The translations under genes were made by a program, and so were the position numbers. Below the pieces are notes generated by a model. The model did no database searches. It saw only the letters and a list, made by a program, of their open reading frames with translations, and was not told where the DNA came from. This document shows positions 8,397 to 16,164 of a stretch of 51,770 nucleotides of DNA, one piece after another; the first letter of the stretch is position 1; every line of letters begins with the position of its first letter. The stretch is from Streptomyces sp. man185. Its GTDB lineage: Bacteria; Actinomycetota; Actinomycetes; Streptomycetales; Streptomycetaceae. The stretch is taken from contig NTHE01000057.1 in the NCBI GenBank assembly GCA_002551355.1, forward strand, positions 1-51,770, read 5' to 3'.

Positions 8397-8473
8397 GCGT
8401 TGCTTGTGTCGCCCCTCCCAGTCGCGGTCGGCTACCCGCTCCCCTCCCGGTGACGTCGCTACGATCGCCGGTC

Positions 8474-9286
8474 ATGGACTGGCTCGGACGCGCGGCGAAG
8501 CTCGGGCAATGGACCGGGAACGGGATACGGGCTCCGCACAAGCCCCTGCTGCTCGCCGAGTACGGGCCGGCCAACAGGACAACGCCCGCCCACCCCTTCC
8601 ACTATCTGGTCAGCGACGGGGTGTGGGACGTACGTACCGATCGGGGGCCCGACAGTCCAGGCACCGGCATGCCGGAGCTGCGGGCGACGGGCGCGCGGCG
8701 GGGCGGTTGGTGCCGGAGTTACGCGCAGCCCTGCTACGTGAACCGTCGCTGCTAGGCCGGATCGCCCGGGTGCTGCTCGATCAGCACTTTCCGCCGTCGC
8801 TCCACGGCGAACTGCGCGAGGCGGTGGGACTGGGGCTGGAGCCGGTGGAGTCCGGACCGCTCCCGGCCGGGCGGCGGCAACGAAACCGTCGGATGCGGAA
8901 GATGGCGCCGACCGCCTACGAGTACCAGTGCGCCTTCTGCGACTACGACGGCAGAATCGGCGCGGTGCCGGTCAGGTTGGAGGAACGCGCACGTGCGCTG
9001 GTGGGCGTTCGACGGTCCGGACCACGTCGACAACGGTCTGTGCCTGTGCGCACTGCATCACAAGCTGTTCGACGAAGGCGCCCTCGGCGTCGGCGAAGAC
9101 CACCGCATTCTGGTGTCGCAAGAGTTCGTCGGACAAAGCCAGGCGGCCCGCGAGCACATGACAGCTCTGGCGGGCCGCCCTTCGACCGGCCCCCAGCCGG
9201 GCACGAGCCCGATCGCGGCGTGCCACCGGTCCTGGCACACCAGGCAGGTCTTCCACGGCGTACCGCGCCCCGTCTCCGGGACGTGA
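8474..9286 (+). pseudogene. Decayed HNH restriction endonuclease (phosphorothioate-DNA type)
   Basis: Reading starts at ATG 8474 with DWLGRAAKLGQWT and APHKPLLL, the N-terminal pattern of Streptomyces SprMcrA/ScoMcrA-like endonucleases (SBD domain plus HNH). After APHKPLLL the frame jumps directly to LAEYGP, so about 30 residues appear deleted. The frame shifts near 8700 (VPELRAALLREPSLLGRIA follows in another frame) and returns near 8990 to WWAFDGPDHVDNGLCLCAL, HHKLFDEGALG and a normal-looking C-terminus. The HNH core ALHHKLFD is still legible. One internal deletion and two frameshifts make it non-functional. The specific family is recalled from memory; the HNH part is secure. Confidence 0.68.
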
Positions 9287-9456
9287 TCGTCCGGCCCTGC
9301 ATGCCCGTGCTCGGGCGACAGCCGTTATCGGACAAGGTCGCCCGAACCGCGGTGGAATCGGTCGGGGCGACATAGAACTCATGAAGGCGGGCGGCTCAAG
9401 AGGTCGCGTACGGGGCAGGGCGGGGCCGCGTACAGGACGGACAGGGAAGGCGACGA

Positions 9457-10143
9457 GTGCTGTCAGACGAGGCATGGCGCGAGCTACGGGACCAGGGGGC
9501 GACCCGCGCTTTTCGCGAACGCAGCGTCATGCTGAGACAGGGCACTGCGGGAACGCACCTGCTCGCCCTCACCGACGGCCTCGCCAAGGTCGTGTGCCGG
9601 GAACCGGGCGGAGTCGTGACCTGGCTGGCCTTCCGGGGGCCAGGCGACCTGTTGGGCGAGGTGTCCGTCTTCAACGGCACGCCACGCATGGCAGAAGTGG
9701 TCGCGCTCACCCCCTGCACGGCTGTCGTCCTGGAGGCGGAACGGTTCCGCCGATTTATCGAACAGCGTGGTCTCATCATGGACTTGATGCGCCAGGCCCT
9801 CTCCCGACTGCGAGAGTCCGACGCCCACCGCACCGAACTGCTGACCCTGCCGCTGGTCGTCCGGCTGGCGCGGGCACTGCTGCGCCTTGCCGAACTCACC
9901 GCGCCCGGCTCCGAAACGGGCGTCGTACGGCTGACCGGCCTGAGCCAGGAGGAGATCGCCCAGGCGACCGGAGTGACCCGCAATGCGGTCACCACTGGAC
10001 TGCAACGGCTGAGAGAGTCCGGCGCGGTGGAGACTGCCCGCAGAGTGATCGTCATCAAGGACATGAAGGCGCTGCGCGACTGGGCGACGACCGCACCGAG
10101 GACCACACCCGCCTCGCCCTTCTCGCCGTCCTCGGCTGAATGA
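9457..10143 (+). CDS. Crp/Fnr-family transcriptional regulator
   Basis: The 228-residue protein has an N-terminal cyclic-nucleotide-binding jelly roll (MLRQGTAGTHLLALTDG, then LLGEVSVFNGTPRMAEVVA, which keeps the GE and Arg of the phosphate-binding cassette). A dimerisation helix follows, then a C-terminal winged helix with the recognition helix in LSQEEIAQATGVTRNAVTTG. GTG 9457 is chosen; a gggaagg ribosome site precedes it. It lies on the same strand 134 bases before a nucleotide-cyclase-like gene, so it may respond to a cyclic nucleotide and control the defence operon. Its ligand is unproven. Confidence 0.85.
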   Translation: MLSDEAWRELRDQGATRAFRERSVMLRQGTAGTHLLALTDGLAKVVCREPGGVVTWLAFRGPGDLLGEVSVFNGTPRMAEVVALTPCTAVVLEAERFRRFIEQRGLIMDLMRQALSRLRESDAHRTELLTLPLVVRLARALLRLAELTAPGSETGVVRLTGLSQEEIAQATGVTRNAVTTGLQRLRESGAVETARRVIVIKDMKALRDWATTAPRTTPASPFSPSSAE

Positions 10144-10277
10144 GCGCGTCCGCGCTGTGACGTGGGACACCCGCGGAGTGCCCTGCGCTGTGCAGTCGGA
10201 CGGGCGGAACCGACGGAACCTCGAATCAGCCGGCCACCGGCTTCGTCACCGTCCCACCGTCCACGAGGAGATCACGC

Positions 10278-11186
10278 ATGTCCACGCCCGTTCCCGCCCC
10301 GTACACCGAGAGCCGACCACTTCCTCCCTACCGCGCCCTGTTCGCCGTCGATGCAAAGGACTTCACCGGTCTTCCCGCCGTGCAGCACGGTCCGGTGAGC
10401 CAGTTGATCCCCGAACTCGTTGACCAGGCGCTGGAGCGAGCCGGGCTCCACGAGCTGCGCGACTCCAAGCGGTTTCCGGCCAACACCGGCGACGGCGTGG
10501 TGTTCGGCTTCGATCCGGCGTTGCTGCCCTTTGTCCTCTGGCCGTTCTTGGGCGTGCTGGACGACATCCTCGGCGCGTACAACAGGCAGTGCGTGGGCCC
10601 TCGTATCCGGCTCCGGGCCAGCGTCCACGTCGGGGCGCTGCCGGACGCGGGCGGTGCCGGCGACGGCAACGGCACAGCCCGCAACGACACGCACCGGCTG
10701 CTGGACTCCCGTCCGGTCAAGGCCATCTTGGCTGCGGCGAGCGAGCAGGTCACCCACCTGGCCGCGGTCGTCTCCCAGCGCGTCTACGAGGACGTCGTGC
10801 TCGGCGCGTACACCGGGCTGCACCCCGACCGCTGTGTGGAGGTCCCGGCCACCGTGGAGGGAAAGAACTTCTCGCAGCGGGCATGGCTGTACGTCCCGTC
10901 GCCGTCCGGAAACCTCCTACAGGCAGGTGTGCGACCGCGCGAGGAATCCGCAGCACCGGCCAGCGCATCCACCGACCAGGAACAGGACCCGGTGACGCGG
11001 CCCGGCACGCACTACAGCGGCAACACGCAGCATGTGGGCGAGGGCGCTGCCGTGATGGGGAACGTCGGACGGGACATCACGTACACCGGCGGTTCCACCT
11101 CGTACCGCGGCACCAACCAGCACTGGGGCGGCGGCGACAACGTAGCGGGCGACAAGCGGGTCGGCGGAGCCGGAGACCACCGGTGA
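10278..11186 (+). CDS. Class III nucleotide-cyclase-like protein (PycC-like) with Gly-rich C-terminal motif
   Basis: The 302-residue protein is cyclase-like over residues 20-205. FAVDAKDFTGLP supplies the first metal Asp in the F.D..GFT pattern, NTGDGVVFGF the second metal Asp, and IRLRASVHVGALP the conserved strand; a helix rich in polar residues follows (DTHRLLDSRPVKAIL). This layout fits stand-alone Pycsar-type cyclases, which make cCMP or cUMP on phage infection. After a linker the C-terminus (235-302) is Gly/Asn/Asp-rich and contains GAAVMGNVGRDIT (256-268), also found in the next protein. Start ATG 10278. Its stop overlaps the next start (GTGA). Cyclase identity rests on motif reading, not on alignment. 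Confidence 0.7.
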   Translation: MSTPVPAPYTESRPLPPYRALFAVDAKDFTGLPAVQHGPVSQLIPELVDQALERAGLHELRDSKRFPANTGDGVVFGFDPALLPFVLWPFLGVLDDILGAYNRQCVGPRIRLRASVHVGALPDAGGAGDGNGTARNDTHRLLDSRPVKAILAAASEQVTHLAAVVSQRVYEDVVLGAYTGLHPDRCVEVPATVEGKNFSQRAWLYVPSPSGNLLQAGVRPREESAAPASASTDQEQDPVTRPGTHYSGNTQHVGEGAAVMGNVGRDITYTGGSTSYRGTNQHWGGGDNVAGDKRVGGAGDHR

Positions 11187-13258
11187 GCGCCGACGCGGAC
11201 ACCTCTCCTGGCCCAGACGGTCCGGACGCCGACGGCCGACCGGATCCGAGGAACTCCTACCACGACAACCAGCAGCGGCTGGACCAGGGCATGGCGGTCA
11301 TGGGCGGGATCGCCGGCGACGTCACCGTGATGATCGGCGCCCCGCTCGACGAGACTGCCACGGACCACATCGTCAAACCTCGCCTGCGGGAAGGTCCGTA
11401 CCCTGCGGACGACGTTCACGCCCGCTTGCGCGGATTCGTCGAGCCACCGGCCTACGCACAGTGCCGGAAGGTGCTGGACTGCCACATCCTGATGCTGAGG
11501 GCCGGCAGCGGCACAGGCGCGAGCACCGCCGCGTTCGCGCTCCTGGCAGAACGGTACGGAGCCGACGGCATCACCGGCCTGGACTCATCGGACGACCTCT
11601 CACGCTGGCGCCCCAAGGAGGGGCGCGGCTATCTGCTCCAGGGTCTGTCCCCGGCGGCCGCCGCTTCGCTCAGCGAAGTCGCGCTCACCGCGCTGGCCGC
11701 GCTGCTGCGTCGATCGGGCGCCCATCTGGTCGTCACCGTGCGGGCGGAGATGCCGCTTCCCGGCGACACGGCGCCCTGGCAGGTCGTGCACCGCCCGCCG
11801 CCGTCGGCCGAGGTGGCCATGAAGCGCCTGAACGCCATGGCCAAGGCGGGTGAGCTCACCCCTGAGCAGGGGGCTGACACACTGGGACACCTAGCCTCCC
11901 CGGACTTCACCGGCTATCTGCACGCTCACCCGCTGCCCAGGGACGGTGTCGACGTGGCGGAGGGGCTGCGTGACCTCGTCGTGTCGGGGAAGCCCGCCGC
12001 TTCCGTACTCGACGAACTGCAAACCGGCAGTCCTTCGGCGGCCCGCAAAGCGCTGGCGGAATCGAGCCACCGGGCCGACAGTCTCTCCCTGATGGCTGCC
12101 ATCTCGCTGCTGTCCGGACAGGACCGTACGGTCCTGGAGGAATTCAGCGCGATTCTCCGCCCTCACATCGACGAACGCGGCGGCCCGGCACCGGCCACCG
12201 CCGGGCGGCCGGAGCGTATCGATACGCGCGGACTGGTCGCGGAAGGGCCGCAGACGCGACGTGACGTTCTTGGACCGGCCTTCGAGGACCGACTGGCGGC
12301 CGTCGGTGCACGCCTGCTGCCGCCCCGTTTCGAGCGCTATCCGGTCCAGCCGGTCGTCTTCTCCGGCCGGCACCGGTCGGACGCCCTGCTCCGGTGCCTG
12401 TGGCTGGACTACGAGGGCATGGCGGGCCTGCTGTGGAGGACCTTGGACGAGGCCCCCCACCGCTCCGGCATCGAACTGGCGGCGGGTCAGGCGATCGGGA
12501 AGGTACTGGCCCACGCGACCGGCCCGGACACTCTGCGCCAGCTGCACCCCTTCGCCACGTCGGACAAGCGCTGGCGCCGCCGTCTGGTGGCCTACGCGCT
12601 CGGGGAGATGGTCCAGTACCCCGCCCTCACGGGCGCGGTACGGGATCAGTTACGGCAATGGAGCCGGGCCACCCTCGTCACTCTCCGCTGTACTGTGGCC
12701 GAGACCTGCGCCGGCAGCTACGGCCTGGCCCGGCCCGCCGTCGCTCTGAAACTCCTGGACGCCGTACTGGACGAGTCAGGCAAAGACCTGGAGCGCGGAT
12801 TGCGTACAGCGGTGTCCTTCGCTCTCAGCACCCTTCTCTCCGAGGACGCCAACCACGCCCCAGTCCTCGACCGCCTGCGGGAGTGGCAGGGGGCCGATCC
12901 GGGCACACAGCGTCACGCCATGGCGGTGCATGTCATCGAATCGATGAGCCAGACAGCCTTCCCCCGGCCCGGCGCGCCGGGCGTACGGCGCGTGAGTCTC
13001 GCCGACCTGCTCGTGAACCACCCCGAGCTGGCCTTCGACCTCGTGGTCGCAGCCCTGAACGACCCTGCCACCCACGAAGCAACAGCGGCGGGCTTGTCCC
13101 TGATCGAGAGCGACCCGGACCTACGGCACCGGACTGCCTTCCCGCACTTCCTCGCTTCACTCTCCGGCACGGCCCGGAGCCACCGTGGCGTCATGCGATT
13201 CGCCCTGCGCCGCCATCGCGTGCGTACGGCCTCCCTGGCAGAAGGGTTCGCCTCATGA
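11183..13258 (+). CDS. Large P-loop-like (STAND-type) protein with helical C-terminal repeats
   Basis: The 691-residue protein starts at GTG 11183, in a 4-base overlap with the cyclase stop; the longer frame upstream is a shadow of that gene. It opens with a short Gly-rich motif GMAVMGGIAGDVT (36-48), like one in the cyclase. A nucleotide-binding-like core follows: LMLRAGSGTGAST in the Walker A position, with the Lys replaced by Ala, and HLVVTVRAEM in a strand 3/Walker B-like position. The second half (about 330-691) is an all-helical, HEAT/armadillo-like scaffold. The likely role is sensor or scaffold in the defence operon; ATPase activity is doubtful. I cannot place it in a named family. 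Confidence 0.6.
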   Translation: MSADADTSPGPDGPDADGRPDPRNSYHDNQQRLDQGMAVMGGIAGDVTVMIGAPLDETATDHIVKPRLREGPYPADDVHARLRGFVEPPAYAQCRKVLDCHILMLRAGSGTGASTAAFALLAERYGADGITGLDSSDDLSRWRPKEGRGYLLQGLSPAAAASLSEVALTALAALLRRSGAHLVVTVRAEMPLPGDTAPWQVVHRPPPSAEVAMKRLNAMAKAGELTPEQGADTLGHLASPDFTGYLHAHPLPRDGVDVAEGLRDLVVSGKPAASVLDELQTGSPSAARKALAESSHRADSLSLMAAISLLSGQDRTVLEEFSAILRPHIDERGGPAPATAGRPERIDTRGLVAEGPQTRRDVLGPAFEDRLAAVGARLLPPRFERYPVQPVVFSGRHRSDALLRCLWLDYEGMAGLLWRTLDEAPHRSGIELAAGQAIGKVLAHATGPDTLRQLHPFATSDKRWRRRLVAYALGEMVQYPALTGAVRDQLRQWSRATLVTLRCTVAETCAGSYGLARPAVALKLLDAVLDESGKDLERGLRTAVSFALSTLLSEDANHAPVLDRLREWQGADPGTQRHAMAVHVIESMSQTAFPRPGAPGVRRVSLADLLVNHPELAFDLVVAALNDPATHEATAAGLSLIESDPDLRHRTAFPHFLASLSGTARSHRGVMRFALRRHRVRTASLAEGFAS

Positions 13259-14163
13259 CCGGCCCGCTCATCACACCTCTGAACTCCTCGCCAGCCTGGC
13301 AATTGTTCCGCCTACGCCTCGGTTCCCCGGAGGACCGCGCCCTGGTGTTTCTCGCGGACGACGGGGCCGACGGAATGGTGCCGCCCCGCGGCGGCGACTA
13401 CTGGGGCTATCCGCGACCGACAGCGCGCGCGGTGCGTCAGGGGGACTTCTTCGACATCGTGTGGGTCTCGCTCGCGGAACGGCGGATTTCGGTCGACATC
13501 CCGCGCCGGCCGCCGAAACCCCCTGCCCGTTACGGGGTCGCCTGGAAGATCACCAACCCGGTCATCGCGGCGAGGAACCGGATGACCGAGGAGCGGGCCC
13601 GACACCTGGTGGTCGGCCACATCAGCGAGAACGCCACGTTGCCGGGCACCGCCGACCCGTTGCGGAAGCCCCCACCCCACTTCGGTACGACCGAGGTCGA
13701 ACCGCCCGGCCAGCCACAGGTGATCGACGGCTTCGGCCTCACGTACTGGTTCCTGGACCCTCCGGCCGCGCTTCTGCCTACCCCCGGCACCGGTGCGGAA
13801 CCCACCCTTCCGCCAGGCTTCGGCGAAGCCCACCGCGCGGCGTACCGCTTCTACCGGGAGGTTGTCGCGGGCGGTCCCGTCGGCCTGGCGGCCCTCTGGC
13901 TCCTGCACCAGCCGGAACAGGCGAGGGACGTGCTCGACTGGACGGTGACTCACCGCAATCTCCTCTCCGACCGGGACGGCTGGGAACGCACCCTCGCGGC
14001 GACGCTTCAGTCACTGACACCTGAGGATCGGGGCTTCGTCGGCGTCAACCTGGCGCGTGTCCTGAGTGACGTGGGGGTCTCGCAGGGCGACGAGATTCTG
14101 CGCAGAATCGGCCACTCTGACGCAGCGGAGGACGGGACCGGCCTGTACGGGGATCACCGGTGA
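13255..14163 (+). CDS. Uncharacterised protein of the Pycsar-like operon
   Basis: This 302-residue protein has no family I recognise. It starts at ATG 13255 in an ATGA overlap with the P-loop-like gene and ends in a GTGA overlap with the effector gene, so it is part of one translation unit. The N-terminal 130 residues look beta-rich and include RYGVAWKITNPVIAARNRMT, faintly like SPFH/band-7-type sequence. The C-terminal third (YRFYREVVAGGPVGLAALWL onward) is helical. There is no signal peptide or membrane helix. Its position between sensor-like and effector-like genes suggests an adaptor or regulator. Confidence 0.6.
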   Translation: MTGPLITPLNSSPAWQLFRLRLGSPEDRALVFLADDGADGMVPPRGGDYWGYPRPTARAVRQGDFFDIVWVSLAERRISVDIPRRPPKPPARYGVAWKITNPVIAARNRMTEERARHLVVGHISENATLPGTADPLRKPPPHFGTTEVEPPGQPQVIDGFGLTYWFLDPPAALLPTPGTGAEPTLPPGFGEAHRAAYRFYREVVAGGPVGLAALWLLHQPEQARDVLDWTVTHRNLLSDRDGWERTLAATLQSLTPEDRGFVGVNLARVLSDVGVSQGDEILRRIGHSDAAEDGTGLYGDHR

Positions 14164-14684
14164 TCCCCCGCCTGCCCTTCGCCCGCCGCCCGCCACAAGG
14201 GGCCGAGCCGGAGGACGTGGTGGAACTGTCACGCGAGCTGATCGCCCAGAACCACATTGAGATAGGCCGGGCGGACGGCAAGGCCGCCGTCCTGCTCGCC
14301 ACCGGGGGATCGCTGCTCGGACTCCTCCTGATCCGCCGCCCGCCCGGCACCTTCTGGCCCCACCCGCTGTGGTGGACGGCGGCGGTCACCACGACCGTAG
14401 CCCTGCTGCTTCTCCTGGCGGCGCTGCTGCCCCGCCACGGACCGAGAATCAGGGAGAGCTCCCGGATCCTCGCCTACTACGAGGACGTCGTCCGGGCGGA
14501 GAAGCGTGCGGAACTGTCGTCCGGACTCCTCCTAAGTAGCTCCGATCCGCACCCCCGCCTGTTCCGCGCCCTGACAGCAACCAGCCGCATCGCCCGCACC
14601 AAGAACAGATGCGTGCACGGCGCCGTCCTCATGCTGCTGCCGGCAGTCACAGCTGTGAGCGCGGCGCTGCTCTCCGGCGTCTGA
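14160..14684 (+). CDS. Pycsar-effector-type three-TM membrane protein (PycTM-like)
   Basis: The 174-residue protein begins with a helical stretch ending in NHIEIGRADGKAAVLLA, the pattern I associate with the Pycsar transmembrane effector domain (ADxKAxxLLA). Membrane helices lie at about 41-58 and 71-91, and a third at 154-174 after an amphipathic segment (RIRESSRILAYYEDVVRAE). Known PycTM effectors are activated by cyclic pyrimidine nucleotides and disrupt the inner membrane, aborting infection. GTG 14160 overlaps the upstream stop by 4 bases and closes the operon. This is the best single clue that the operon is a Pycsar-like system. Confidence 0.72.
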   Translation: MIPRLPFARRPPQGAEPEDVVELSRELIAQNHIEIGRADGKAAVLLATGGSLLGLLLIRRPPGTFWPHPLWWTAAVTTTVALLLLLAALLPRHGPRIRESSRILAYYEDVVRAEKRAELSSGLLLSSSDPHPRLFRALTATSRIARTKNRCVHGAVLMLLPAVTAVSAALLSGV

Positions 14685-15397
14685 GGCACTTCGGAGCGAC
14701 TGGTCGGCAGCGGCGTCCCGCGACCGGAAAGGAGGCCACAGACCGTTCGTAGCCACGGGCAACCCCTCAATCTCCGCACTGGAGCATCAGTGCGCCGTCC
14801 GACCGGCCAGCACAAGGGCCTCTGCAGGATGGCACGGGCGCCCTACGCGCGCACATCGCTGCTCGAAGTCCTGCAGCCCTTAAAAGGGCGACGGTGAGCT
14901 CTCCCGCCCCATCGAGCACCCATCGCGGCTGAGATAGCGGCCGTCCCCAACTGCTCGCCACGTCAGGCGCTGCTCCGGCCCGACGGACAACGCACGATCA
15001 CCAGACCCGAGCCTTGCCGTTGTGGCGACCACGGGCCGCCGGGCGAATTACCCCTCCACAAGATGGGCAAGGATGTCACACGAGTGACAGAGGCACTCGT
15101 CCAGCGGGGACCGTGACGGCTGCTGAAGTAGGAAGCGCTCGGCCACGGTCACTCCGGCTTTCTGTCAGCGGGGCCGCTAGATACTTTGGGGCATCAACGC
15201 TACCCGCGGCGCTCACGGAGGCGTCAGCGATTACCCGACAAGGCGGCGGGAGCGTGGTCTCAGTCCGGGCATCGCGCCGGCCTCAGGCGCCTGCGCCACG
15301 ACATCTGAGCGGCCGGGCGGGCCCTGTCGCGTGATCCGACATCAGTGAGTGGCGGACGGGTACGTTGGCGAACCTGTCCGGACCGCCGTACGAACAG
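14685..15397. other. Gene-free stretch at the right edge of the island
   Basis: About 710 bases. The open frames here (for example 15014-15334 plus) show no recognisable family and no clear ribosome site. No integrase or recombinase remnant is legible. It is probably degraded island DNA. Confidence 0.5.
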
Positions 15398-15510
15398 GTG
15401 GAACGCGTGCTGGGGCCACCCCTCACGCGTTCGCGTCCCGTATCCTCCGCCCTCGCTCTCCCGGGGCCGTGCGTCGAAGGTCCCCGCAGCCCGCTGCGGG
15501 GACCTTCGAC
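15398..15510 (+). repeat. Direct repeat copy 2 (degenerate tRNA-Ser 3' half plus terminator)
   Basis: Aligns with 8284-8396: GAACGCGTGCTGGGG.CCACCCCTCACG, then a changed T-loop (GTTCGCGTC), TATCCTCCGCC, a similar spacer and the terminator. Substitutions run mostly toward G or C, as expected for a non-selected copy. It marks the right boundary of the island. Confidence 0.72.
15473..15510 (+). terminator. Terminator hairpin of repeat copy 2
   Basis: Perfect 17-bp stem GTCGAAGGTCCCCGCAG / CTGCGGGGACCTTCGAC with a four-base loop. Its arms have changed together relative to copy 1 (CCCCC to TCCCC with matching change opposite). It also sits just beyond the 3' end of the minus-strand flavin reductase gene and may act on that transcript. 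Confidence 0.7.
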
Positions 15511-15543
15511 GTCATCGTTGTGCGGGTTCTCGGGCGCCGCGGA

Positions 15544-16164
15544 TCAGGCGGGGACCTCCGCCGGCCTCGCGTGGGCGAAGCCTCTGTGGTGCCAGACCAG
15601 TCCTCCCGCCGGGCGGCCCAGGCAGTCGGACGCCGTGACCCGGCCCACCAGGATCGAATGGTCGCCCGCCTCGATGACGTCGTGCCGGATGCAGGTCAAC
15701 CGCAGCGCGCAGTTGGCGAGTTGAGGTGCGTGGCGCGACGTCGGTCCGGCGGCCAGGGGAACGTTCGTGAAGCGCTGGTCGGTCGGGCCCGCGAACCTCC
15801 TCGCCAACGCCTCGTTCTCCGGGCCGAGCAGATGGAGGGCGAAGGCCTCCGCCGAGGCAAGCACATCGTGGGTGCGGGAGTTACGGTCCAGGCAGACCAG
15901 CAGCAGCGGCGGGTCCAGGGAAAGGGAGGACACCGCGCTGGCCGTCAGGCCCCGGGGGGCGCCCGTCGCGTCGTAGCAGGTCACCACCGTGACCGGGGCG
16001 GCGAGGGAGGCCATGGCGGAACGGAACTCGTCGGCCGCTATGTCGCCGGACGACATCGGACCCGGGGCGGTGGATCCCTCCACCGGCGGGCTGTCGTGTG
16101 CCGCGGAACCGAGCCGGGCGGAGTGCGTCCTGGCGGACGCGGGCAGCAGGGAGGTGGTGTTCAT
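15544..16164 (-). CDS. Flavin reductase (HpaC-like NAD(P)H:FMN oxidoreductase domain)
   Basis: The 206-residue protein shows the flavin-reductase-like split barrel after a disordered first 45 residues: FRSAMASLAAPVTVVTCYDATGAPRGLTASAV, then SLSLDPPLLLVCLDRNS, and the C-terminal DCLGRPAGGLVWHHRGF. Such proteins supply reduced FMN/FAD to a partner monooxygenase. The partner is probably the acyl-CoA-dehydrogenase-fold enzyme two genes upstream. ATG 16164 overlaps the dihydroorotase-like stop (ATGA). It is the last gene of the minus-strand operon. Confidence 0.85.
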   Translation of the reverse strand: MNTTSLLPASARTHSARLGSAAHDSPPVEGSTAPGPMSSGDIAADEFRSAMASLAAPVTVVTCYDATGAPRGLTASAVSSLSLDPPLLLVCLDRNSRTHDVLASAEAFALHLLGPENEALARRFAGPTDQRFTNVPLAAGPTSRHAPQLANCALRLTCIRHDVIEAGDHSILVGRVTASDCLGRPAGGLVWHHRGFAHARPAEVPA

